Below are positions 1-7,622 of a stretch of DNA of 7,622 nt, piece after piece. Every line of letters begins with the position of its first letter. Position 1 is the stretch's first letter. This DNA comes from an uncultured Clostridia bacterium. GTDB lineage: Bacteria > Bacillota > Clostridia > Christensenellales > Aristaeellaceae. A program made the translations under genes and the position numbers. The stretch lies in NCBI GenBank assembly GCA_934647145.1, contig CAKUFB010000124.1, positions 1-7,622 on the forward strand, written 5' to 3'. The notes below the pieces were generated by a model. The model made no database searches. It was not told the DNA's origin and saw only the letters and a list, made by a program, of their open reading frames with translations.

Positions 1-27
1 CTTCGATTTTTAGCGGAGACTGGTGAG

Positions 28-113
28 GGTGGCAGTGGCGGGGGAGCGTGCTTCCCCGTCCACCAGCTTGTCAAAACCTTTTTTGACAAGCTGACCTCCC
101 CTTTCAGGGGAGG
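28..113. repeat. Cluster of three adjacent inverted repeats, possible intergenic repeat element
   Basis: Three stem-loops follow each other almost without gaps: a GGGGAG/CTTCCCC arm pair at 41-57 (one bulged base), a perfect 13-bp stem at 64-93, and a 7-bp CCTCCCC/GGGGAGG stem at 95-113. A GGTGG (28-32) and CCACC (60-64) pair can extend the first one. Read on the minus strand, the order is GGGGAGGT, then the central hairpin, then GTGGACGGGG. From memory this resembles a pattern of intergenic repeats in gut Clostridia, where a GGGAGGT-like box and a GACGGAGGG-like box flank a variable hairpin. That resemblance is an inference. Only one copy lies in the window. Confidence 0.45.
64..93. repeat. 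Perfect 13-bp inverted repeat with 4-nt loop
   Basis: CAGCTTGTCAAAA (64-76) is the exact reverse complement of TTTTGACAAGCTG (81-93), with CCTT between them. The stem is long enough to fold stably in RNA from either strand. Neither side is followed directly by a T tract outside the stem, so a simple intrinsic terminator reading is not compelling. A structural element of an intergenic repeat, or an mRNA 3'-end stabiliser for the minus-strand operon, fits as well. Confidence 0.75.
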
Positions 114-121
114 CTTCTTTT
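95..121 (+). terminator. Terminator-like hairpin with a weak T-rich tail
   Basis: CCTCCCC (95-101) pairs with GGGGAGG (107-113) around a TTTCA loop. The plus-strand tail is CTTCTTTT, which is T-rich but broken by C. It could stop plus-strand transcription entering from the left of the window. It could equally be one arm of the repeat cluster without terminator function. Confidence 0.3.
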
Positions 122-212
122 GACACGGCGTGCAGGCGACTGAGGGGGCGGCTGTCCTTGTGAGGCAATTTCTCCCGATTTTCCAGATCACGAAGAATCC
201 GGAGGCTCTAAT

Positions 213-821
213 CTATGGCCGACGGATTCGTGTTCCGTCCGGCGGCAGCAGGTGGGTGCAGGCACTGCCTGCGATCTTGCAGCGGCTGTCCTCGCGCACC
301 TGGTCGCGCAGGCGGGTCAGGTACTCGGAAAAGGCGGCCTTGTCGGTACCATAGGTCATCTGCAGGTCGTACTCCAGCGGCAGCCAGGTGGAAAGCGGCG
401 CCTCGTTGTGCTGAATCACTGCCTCGAGATTGTCCAGCGCCTTGTAGATCCGCGCCTCGAGCGACTCGCAGGCGTTCATCTCGGCGTACAGCGCCTGCAT
501 TTCCGCGCGGAAGGGCTCGGGCAGGGAGGCGACCCAGCCGCGCAGCAGCTCGTCCTCGCGCGCCTCGTTGGCGGCGGTCTTTTCAAAGGACGGTATGTCG
601 CCGGTAAAGGCCTCGCCCAGGTCGTGTATCAGGCACATCTTCAGCAGCCTGGTCAGGTCGGCCTCCGGGAACTCGTCGCTGACAAGGTAGGCCAGCAGCG
701 TCAGCCGCCAGCTGTGCTCGGCCACGCTTTCCCTGCGGCCGCGCGCGGTGTCGCAGTGCCGGGTCACGTCCTTGAGCCACCCGGCGACCGCCAGCGCCTC
801 GATCAGCGTTCTTGGCTCCAT
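213..821 (-). CDS. HD-domain phosphohydrolase, HDDC2/YfbR-like (probable 5'-nucleotidase)
   Basis: A 202-residue cytosolic protein with a metal-binding HD domain (HD_3 type). The metal ligands are visible in family order: H36 in AEHSW (34-38), H66-D67 in IHDLGEAFTGDIP (65-77) and D130 in KALDNLEAVIQHNE (127-140). Characterised relatives (E. coli YfbR, human HDDC2) remove phosphate from deoxynucleoside monophosphates. The region before H36 looks closer to HDDC2 than to YfbR, so the substrate is not certain. The ATG at 821 is supported by AAGGAGG eight bases upstream. The gene is third in a minus-strand operon, 46 bases after the GH13 gene. The family core appears to end near residue 184, and the last 17 or so residues (rich in P, R and T) look like an unconserved tail ending in TAG. 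Family call is strong; substrate and link to glycogen metabolism are unknown. Confidence 0.88.
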   Translation of the reverse strand: MEPRTLIEALAVAGWLKDVTRHCDTARGRRESVAEHSWRLTLLAYLVSDEFPEADLTRLLKMCLIHDLGEAFTGDIPSFEKTAANEAREDELLRGWVASLPEPFRAEMQALYAEMNACESLEARIYKALDNLEAVIQHNEAPLSTWLPLEYDLQMTYGTDKAAFSEYLTRLRDQVREDSRCKIAGSACTHLLPPDGTRIRRP

Positions 822-829
822 GAAAAGCG

Positions 830-836
830 CCTCCTT
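830..836 (-). promoter_or_regulatory. Ribosome binding site of the HD-domain gene
   Basis: AAGGAGG on the minus strand, with eight bases to the ATG at 821. It fixes the start and shows that this gene has its own strong translation initiation although it sits third in the operon. Confidence 0.8.
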
Positions 837-867
837 GTGATGTGTTCGTCCGGAAACCGATAGGTTC

Positions 868-2606
868 CTATTCCCTCGTCAGGGTGTAGGTAAAGCGCTC
901 GCCGGGCAGCGTGCGCACGACGGTGAGCCGGTCGGGCGACTCGGCGACGAGCTGCACCTCGCCCTCGCGCAGCACCGGGGAGGCCAGGCGCTCGCGGTTG
1001 GCGGCACGGATTTTCAGCAGCAGGCTCTGATCCTCGCGCCCCCAGGGATAGGTTCCGCGGCAGAAGGGGTCGTCGCCGCCCTGACTGCCGGCCTCGTCGC
1101 CGTAGTACAGGCAGGGCATGCCGGGCAGCGCGCATATGAATCGCCAGGCGCGAATCAGGCGCTCGCGGCCCAGCGCGTACTGCTCGCCGGTCAGCGGGCG
1201 GAAGGCGCGCTGCTCGCGGGGAATGTCGCCCTCGTCCGCGCCGGCGAGCACGTTGAGTATGCGCGGCTTGTCGTGACTGCCCAGCAGGTTCATCAGCGAG
1301 CAGTAAAACGTCCTGGGGTAGTTTTCATACTGCGAGTCGAGTATCCGCTTGAGCCGATACGCGTCGATTTTGCCCAGGAAGAAGCCGACGACGCCGTCGC
1401 GCAGCGGGTAGTTGGTGACGCTGTCCAGCGTGTCGCCCAGGCAGTAGCTCCTCAGCTCGTCGTAGGCCAGCTTGCGGGAAGCGTCCTCCCAGACCTCGCC
1501 CAGCAGGATCGCGTCCGGGTTTTCGGCCTTGACGCGCGCGCGCAGCTGCCTTAAAAAGGCCATGGGCAGCTCGTCGGCCACGTCCAGCCGCCAGCCCGAC
1601 GTGCCCTGGCGCAGGTAGTGCGCGCAGACCGCGTCCTCGCCGCGGATGATGAAGTCCAGATAGCTCTCGTCCAGCTCGCGCACGTTGGGCAGGGTGTCAA
1701 AGCCCCACCAGCACTCATAGTCGTCCGGCCAGCGCCGGAAGGTGTACCACGAGGCGTAGGGCGACTGGAGAGACTGATACGCGCCCACCGAGTCGTAGGC
1801 GCCCAGGCGGTTGAAGTAGCGGCTGTCCGAGCCGGTGTGGGAGAACACGCCGTCCAGTATCACCCGCATGCCGCGCTTTTTCGCCTCCCGGCAGAGGGAG
1901 CGCAGATCCTCCTGCGTGCCGAAGGACGGGTCGATCTGCAGGTAGTCGCCGGTGTTGTACTTGTGATTGGAGCGCGCGCGGAAGATCGGGTTCAGGTACA
2001 GCGCGGTCACGCCCAGGTCTTCGAGGTAGTCGAGCTTCTGCGTGACGCCGGCCAGGTCGCCCCCGAAGAAGTCGTCGGCCAGGTTGTCGCGCGTGACCGG
2101 GTCGATGGTCAGCTCGGGCGGCTCGTTCCAGGACTCGTGGTAGTGGCCGAAGGGCAGCGGCGCGCGCCTGGCAGGCGATCTGGAGGCGTTGAAGCGGTCG
2201 GGGAAAATCTGATAGAGGATGCCCCGGCGCATCCAGGCGGGGGTCTCGTAGGCCGGGTCGTAGACGGTGATCTGGAAGGAGGGCGGTTCCTGGTCGTAGA
2301 CCGCGCCCTCGCCGCCCAGCCGGTCGGCCGCGTTTCCGTAATACACGTCCCGCCCGTTCCGGCGCACGATGAAAAAGTACCACAGCACGCCCGTTTTGGA
2401 GGGCAGAATCAGGCGGCAGGCATAGCGCCCTTCTCCTTCCGGGCGCATGCTCAGGCGCTTTTCCGTATTCTCCCACCACAGCCGCAGCGTGACCGACTCC
2501 ACATCGTCGCCCTCCGCGAGCAGGCGGAGCGTGACGGCGGAGTGGGCCTTCTGCGCGCCGGTGGGCGACCGATACGCGGGAGCGCGCGAATCGTGCAAAA
2601 GGCGAA

Positions 2607-2610
<4 letters not shown>
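868..2610 (-). CDS. GH13 alpha-glucosidase / cyclomaltodextrinase-type enzyme, intracellular
   Basis: A 580-residue glycoside hydrolase of family 13 that should hydrolyse alpha-1,4 bonds of maltodextrins, cyclodextrins or limit dextrins. Residues 1 to about 115 form a beta-rich N-terminal domain as in neopullulanases (CBM34-like), followed by the (beta/alpha)8 barrel. All conserved regions are present: DGVFSH (253-258), GWRLDVADE with nucleophile D343, GEVWEDAS with acid/base E372, and LLGSHDKPR with D447. The GMPCLYYGDE segment (497-506) and GTYPW (519-523) are typical of the maltogenic/cyclomaltodextrinase group. There is no signal peptide, so it acts in the cytosol. The ATG overlaps the glgP stop (ATGA) and has no clear ribosome binding site, so translation is probably coupled to glgP. 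The C-terminal beta domain ends after only about 55 residues, shorter than usual. Subfamily (GH13_20, GH13_39 or similar) and exact substrate cannot be fixed from sequence alone. Confidence 0.92.
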
Positions 2611-5054
<2,444 letters not shown>

Positions 5055-5061
5055 TTTCCAG

Positions 5062-5067
5062 CCTCCT
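5062..5067 (-). promoter_or_regulatory. Ribosome binding site of glgP
   Basis: AGGAGG on the minus strand, seven bases before the ATG at 5054. It favours that start over the in-frame ATG five codons further in. Confidence 0.8.
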
Positions 5068-5084
5068 ATCTGATATGCCTTTTC

Positions 5085-5114
5085 ATTCTAGCATGTTAAG
5101 TGCCGGTATATCAA
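5085..5114 (-). promoter_or_regulatory. Predicted sigma-A promoter of the glgP operon
   Basis: On the minus strand, TTGATA (5114-5109) is followed after 18 bases by TAGAAT (5090-5085), each one mismatch from consensus. A TG one base upstream of the -10 (5093-5092) makes it an extended -10. Transcription would start near 5078, giving a leader of only about 24 bases before the ATG, with the ribosome binding site inside it. The -35 box touches the foot of the stem-loop at 5113-5175. Confidence 0.6.
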
Positions 5115-5175
5115 GGAGCCGCGTGCAATTTCTGAGTGGAGAAATTGCGACTAAATCGCGCGGCGCTCCTTTTTT
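5113..5175 (+). terminator. Large nested stem-loop with T6 tail between divergent promoters
   Basis: The outer stem pairs AAGGA-GCCGCG (5113-5123) with CGCGGC-(GC)-TCCTT (5159-5171), 11 bp with a two-base bulge. Inside it is a perfect 9-bp hairpin, GCAATTTCT (5125-5133) with AGAAATTGC (5140-5148). A short GA/TC-flanked loop (5149-5157) then gives a three-way junction. On the plus strand the outer stem runs into TTTTTT (5170-5175), like an intrinsic terminator. No plus-strand gene ends upstream, so its use is unclear. It may block antisense read-through into the transporter promoter, or it may be a dispersed repeat. Confidence 0.6.
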
Positions 5176-5200
5176 CTCAAAAGCTTAACGCACGAAGGAG

Positions 5201-5229
5201 TTGACAATGCCGGAGCGGTGTGCTATCAT
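5201..5229 (+). promoter_or_regulatory. Near-consensus sigma-A promoter of the amino acid ABC operon
   Basis: TTGACA (5201-5206, perfect) is followed after 17 bases by TATCAT (5224-5229). Transcription is expected to start near 5236, giving a leader of about 43 bases. Such a strong core promoter usually needs a repressor to be controlled, which fits the inverted repeat overlapping its -10. Confidence 0.82.
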
Positions 5230-5246
5230 TATACCACGTTAGCACA
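5219..5246. promoter_or_regulatory. Candidate operator: TGTGCTA-N14-TAGCACA
   Basis: TGTGCTA (5219-5225) and TAGCACA (5240-5246) are exact reverse complements. Their starts are 21 bases apart, two DNA helical turns, so a dimeric regulator could contact both arms on one face. The element covers the -10 box and the expected start site, the classic position for repression. The regulator is not encoded in the window and its family is unknown. Confidence 0.5.
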
Positions 5247-5264
5247 ATAAAGCGCGTAGAAAAC

Positions 5265-5270
5265 GGAGGA
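5265..5270 (+). promoter_or_regulatory. Ribosome binding site that sets the start of the substrate-binding protein
   Basis: GGAGGA is eight bases before the ATG at 5279 but only two bases before an in-frame TTG at 5273. The spacing selects the ATG as the start. Confidence 0.8.
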
Positions 5271-5278
5271 AGTTGAAA

Positions 5279-6091
5279 ATGAAGAAGCTGTTTGCGATGA
5301 TCCTGGCCGCGATGATGATCCTGTGCTCCTGCGCCTTCGCGGAGACGACCGACAATTCCCTGCAGGCAATCCTGGACAAGGGCACGCTGGTGCTGGGCCT
5401 GGACGCCTCGTTTGAGCCGATGGGCTACACCAACATGGACGGCGAGATCGTGGGCTACGACATCGACCTGGCCAAAGAGGTCTGCGCCCGCCTGGGCATC
5501 GAGCTGGTCGTGCAGCCGATCGAGTGGGCGGCCAAGGAGCTGGAGCTGTCCAGCGGCAACATCGACTGCATCTGGAACGGCATGTCCATCACCCCCGAGC
5601 GCCAGGAAAGCATGGCGCTGAGCGAGGCCTACATGAACAACCAGATCGTGCTGCTGGTGTGCGACGACAGCCTGAAGAGCAAGGAAGACCTTGCCGGCAA
5701 GAAGATGGGCGTTCAGAGCGGCTCCTTCGCCGAGGAAGTGCTGGAAACCTACGAGCAGTACGCCGACTACTACGCCTCCCTGGACGAGGTGCTGGACTAT
5801 CAGGATTATGAGACCGCGATCATGGACATGAAGAACGGCCAGATCGACGGCATCATGATCGACCTGGTGGTGGCCAACGCGAAGATCAAGAACCTGGAGG
5901 ACGACAGCCTGAAGATCATCGACACCTTCGAGGACGACCTGTACGCGATCGGCTTCCGCAAGGACGATATCGCCCTGCGCGACAAGGTGAACGAAATCCT
6001 GAACGAGATGGCGGCGGACGGCACGCTGGGCAAAATCAGCGAGACCTGGTTCGGCGAGGACATCTCCCTGGTGGGTAAGGAAGCCGAATAA
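5279..6091 (+). CDS. Amino acid ABC transporter substrate-binding protein (family 3)
   Basis: A 270-residue extracellular binding protein that captures a polar amino acid and delivers it to the permease. It has an export signal at residues 1-21, with a hydrophobic core and an AFA-E signal peptidase I site. A weak lipobox, LCSC (15-18), makes a lipoprotein anchored at C18 an alternative. The SBP_bac_3 fold is clear: VGYDIDLAKEVCARLG (58-73) matches the family signature. R108 in SITPERQ is in the position that binds the ligand carboxylate in HisJ/GlnH-type proteins, and D195 in GIMIDLVVA is in the position that binds the amino group. The chosen ATG is supported by GGAGGA eight bases upstream. 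It is the first gene of the operon and is followed by a hairpin, as is common where the binding protein is made in excess. Ligand identity (glutamine, cystine, arginine and so on) is not resolved. Confidence 0.93.
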   Translation: MKKLFAMILAAMMILCSCAFAETTDNSLQAILDKGTLVLGLDASFEPMGYTNMDGEIVGYDIDLAKEVCARLGIELVVQPIEWAAKELELSSGNIDCIWNGMSITPERQESMALSEAYMNNQIVLLVCDDSLKSKEDLAGKKMGVQSGSFAEEVLETYEQYADYYASLDEVLDYQDYETAIMDMKNGQIDGIMIDLVVANAKIKNLEDDSLKIIDTFEDDLYAIGFRKDDIALRDKVNEILNEMAADGTLGKISETWFGEDISLVGKEAE

Positions 6092-6110
6092 ACCGCACAG
6101 AAACCGGGCA

Positions 6111-6142
6111 GGCGGGGCGGCAGGACGTCGCTCCGCCCTGCT
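6111..6142 (+). other. Intercistronic hairpin after the binding-protein gene
   Basis: GGCGGGGCGG (6111-6120) pairs with CCGCCCTGCT (6133-6142), 10 pairs including two G-U, around a 12-base loop. No T tract follows, so it is probably not a full terminator. Hairpins here often protect the 3' end of the binding-protein message and raise its amount over the permease and ATPase. That role is an inference from position. Confidence 0.45.
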
Positions 6143-6172
6143 GCGCACAGCGAGTGAGGAAGGATACGGAAC

Positions 6173-6841
6173 ATGGCCATCAAGTTTTTCAATAACCCGG
6201 AGAATATGCTCCGCCTGCTCAGGCTGATGCTGGAGGGCGTGGGAACCACCTGCAACCTGTTCGTACTGACGCTGGTGTTTTCCCTGCCGCTGGGCATGCT
6301 GGTGGCCCTGGGGCGCATGTCGAAGCACGCCGTGGTCCGCAGGCCGATCGCGCTGTACATCTACGTGATGCGCGGCACGCCCCTGATGCTGCAGATCATG
6401 TTTATCTACTTCCTGCTGCCCAACATCCTGCCCTTCAAGGTAGACCGGTTCAGCGCGGTAATCCTTGCCATGTCGGTCAACTACGCCGCCTATTTCGCCG
6501 AAATCTTCCGCGGCGGCATCCAGTCCATTTCGCAGGGACAGTACGAGGCCGGACAGGTGCTGGGCTTTACCCGCGCGCAGACCTTCTTTTACATCATTCT
6601 GCCGCAGGTATGCAAGCGCGTGCTGCTGCCCGTGACCAACGAGGTCATCACCCTGGTCAAGGATACCGCCCTGGCCAGCACGGTGGCCGTGTCCGAGCTG
6701 ATGAACGTGGCCAAAAAGCAGGTCTCGGGCACCAGCTCGATCGAGCCGTACGTCGTCGCGATGATCATTTACCTGATCCTGAACGGCGTGGCCGAGCAGG
6801 TGTGCAAGTGGGTCGAGCGCAAAATGAACTACTATAAGTGA
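6173..6841 (+). CDS. Amino acid ABC transporter permease (HisM/GlnP type)
   Basis: A 222-residue inner membrane protein with about five hydrophobic spans (near 24-48, 60-84, 95-112, 137-157 and 191-211). The RGTPLMLQ segment (67-74) is typical of polar amino acid permeases. The EAA loop that docks onto the ATPase is at QYEAGQVLGFTRAQTF (123-138), continuing to IILPQ (141-145), with the conserved G131. A single permease gene suggests that the channel is a homodimer. The ATG is preceded by GAGGAAGGA at a spacing of about eight bases. The stop is 11 bases before the ATPase start. Confidence 0.95.
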   Translation: MAIKFFNNPENMLRLLRLMLEGVGTTCNLFVLTLVFSLPLGMLVALGRMSKHAVVRRPIALYIYVMRGTPLMLQIMFIYFLLPNILPFKVDRFSAVILAMSVNYAAYFAEIFRGGIQSISQGQYEAGQVLGFTRAQTFFYIILPQVCKRVLLPVTNEVITLVKDTALASTVAVSELMNVAKKQVSGTSSIEPYVVAMIIYLILNGVAEQVCKWVERKMNYYK

Positions 6842-6845
6842 GGTG
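6840..6845 (+). promoter_or_regulatory. Ribosome binding site of the ATPase gene, inside the permease stop region
   Basis: GAGGTG overlaps the permease TGA and stands seven bases before the ATG at 6853. It favours that ATG over an in-frame GTG at 6838, which has no such site. Confidence 0.6.
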
Positions 6846-6852
6846 CCGCGTC

Positions 6853-7596
6853 ATGCTCAGGGCAGTCAATATCCGAAAGGGCTTTGGTGATCTTCAGGTA
6901 CTCTCCGGCATCTCGCTGGACGTGGAAAAGGGTCAGGTGGTGGCGCTGATCGGGCCGTCCGGCAGCGGAAAGTCCACCTTTCTGCGCTGCGTAAACCGAC
7001 TGGAGCGCATCGATTCGGGCGAAATCTGGCTGGACAATGACTACATCTGCCGCATGGAAGGCGACCGGCTGGTCTACGCGCCCGACGATAAGCTGCGCGC
7101 CATTACCCTGCGCATGGGCATGGTGTTCCAGAACTTCAACCTCTTCCCGCACATGAGCGTCATGGATAACCTGATCATCGCGCCGATGAAGGTCAAGCAT
7201 GTCTCCAAAAAGGAGGCCGTAGAGAAGGCGCAGGAGCTGCTGGATAAAGTGGGCCTGGGCGACCGCGGCAATCAGTACCCCTATCAGCTCTCCGGCGGCC
7301 AGGCGCAGCGAGTCGCCATCGCGCGCGCGCTGTGCCTCGACCCGGAAATCATGTGCTTCGACGAGCCGACCTCCGCGCTCGACCCCGAGCTGACCCAGGA
7401 GGTGCTCTCCGTCATGCGCAAGCTGGCCGCCGAAAGGATGACCATGGTGGTCGTGACCCACGAGATGAGCTTCGCCCGCGATGTGGCCGATCACGTCGTG
7501 TTCATGGAGGGCGGCGTGATCGTCGAGGAGGGCACGCCAGATCAGGTCTTCCACTCCACAAACCCGCGTACCCGCCGATTCGTGCAGGCGGGCTGA
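6853..7596 (+). CDS. Amino acid ABC transporter ATP-binding protein (GlnQ/HisP type)
   Basis: A 247-residue cytosolic ATPase that powers the importer as a dimer. All nucleotide-binding motifs are present: Walker A GPSGSGKST (34-42), Q-loop Q93 in VFQNFNLFPH, signature LSGGQAQR (146-153), Walker B IMCFDE (166-171), D-loop SALD (174-177) and switch H203 in VVVTHEMSF. The HMSVMDNLIIAP segment and the THEMSFARDVAD segment are typical of the polar amino acid uptake group. I chose the ATG at 6853 because a ribosome binding site fits it and because family members normally begin four to eight residues before the NIRKGFG-like strand. A GTG start at 6838 would add five residues and overlap the permease gene. 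Confidence 0.96.
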   Translation: MLRAVNIRKGFGDLQVLSGISLDVEKGQVVALIGPSGSGKSTFLRCVNRLERIDSGEIWLDNDYICRMEGDRLVYAPDDKLRAITLRMGMVFQNFNLFPHMSVMDNLIIAPMKVKHVSKKEAVEKAQELLDKVGLGDRGNQYPYQLSGGQAQRVAIARALCLDPEIMCFDEPTSALDPELTQEVLSVMRKLAAERMTMVVVTHEMSFARDVADHVVFMEGGVIVEEGTPDQVFHSTNPRTRRFVQAG

Positions 7597-7604
7597 CCCC
7601 CGGC

Positions 7605-7622
7605 AAAAGCGCTCCCTTTGGG
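7605..7622 (+). terminator. Probable operon terminator, cut by the window end
   Basis: Nine bases after the ATPase stop begins AAAAGCGCTCCC (7605-7616), then TTT, then GGG at the last three bases. This looks like the left arm and loop of a hairpin whose right arm lies outside the window. If so, the next bases should continue close to AGCGCTTTT. Confidence 0.4.

Larger units (their letters stand above)
1..212. other. Non-coding region downstream of the HD-domain gene
   Basis: I find no convincing gene here. The left part (about 28-113) is packed with inverted repeats, described separately. The part from 122 to 212 shows nothing I can identify. The region follows the minus-strand operon, so a transcription stop for that operon would be expected in it. 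No hairpin followed by a T tract in the minus direction is visible, so the operon's terminator is not assigned. Confidence 0.6.

Noticed and set aside
165..175. GCAATTTCTCC shared with the reverse strand of the stem-loop at 5138-5148
   Set aside because: An 11-base match is expected several times by chance in a window of this size on both strands. The flanks do not match.
803..1135. Frameshifted continuation of the GH13 C-terminus in another minus-strand frame
   Set aside because: The frame is R/A-rich with no similarity to a GH13 C-terminal domain, and it overlaps the well-supported start of the HD gene.
5071..5085. Possible catabolite-response (cre-like) site in the glgP leader, TGAAAAGGCATATCA on the minus strand
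   Set aside because: The central CG is missing and the right half is out of register with the cre consensus. It is too degenerate to call.
5273..5278. TTG start for the binding protein two codons upstream
   Set aside because: It is only two bases from the ribosome binding site. The ATG at 5279 has ideal spacing and begins a typical MKK signal peptide.
5177..6328. A 383-codon minus-strand frame opposite the binding protein and permease genes
   Set aside because: It runs across two well-supported plus-strand genes and the promoter between operons, is rich in H, V, Q and D without any family motif, and has no credible start signal.

Overview
The window is a GC-rich bacterial chromosome segment made of two divergently transcribed operons that share one 224-base control region. 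Strong AGGAGG-type ribosome binding sites, sigma-A-like promoters, an amino acid transporter with a single permease gene, and the style of the GH13 and phosphorylase proteins suggest a high-GC Clostridia-type Firmicute, perhaps a gut lineage. This assignment is an inference from gene style and is not proven by the sequence.

Left operon (minus strand, positions 5054 down to 213): glycogen/maltodextrin phosphorylase (glgP), then an intracellular GH13 alpha-glucosidase/cyclomaltodextrinase-type enzyme joined to it by an ATGA stop/start overlap, then an HD-domain phosphohydrolase of the HDDC2/YfbR type. The first two enzymes should act together on storage or imported alpha-glucan: the phosphorylase releases glucose-1-phosphate from chain ends and the GH13 enzyme hydrolyses limit dextrins or short or cyclic oligosaccharides. 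The HD protein is a probable nucleoside monophosphate phosphatase whose link to glycogen is not obvious. Beyond its stop codon (positions 1-212) lies a non-coding stretch with a cluster of strong inverted repeats.

Control region (5055-5278): a minus-strand promoter for glgP, a large nested stem-loop followed by six T residues (5113-5175, plus orientation), and a near-consensus plus-strand promoter (TTGACA-17-TATCAT). A perfect 7-bp inverted repeat with a 21-bp period overlaps the -10 box of the plus-strand promoter and looks like a repressor operator.

Right operon (plus strand, 5279-7596): a complete polar amino acid ABC importer in the order substrate-binding protein, permease, ATPase. A small hairpin lies after the binding-protein gene, and what looks like the first half of the operon terminator is cut by the window end.

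The coding content is conventional and I see no novel multi-gene system. The points most worth a second look are the control region, the hairpin cluster at the left end, the short C-terminal domain of the GH13 enzyme and the presence of the HD protein in a glycogen operon.
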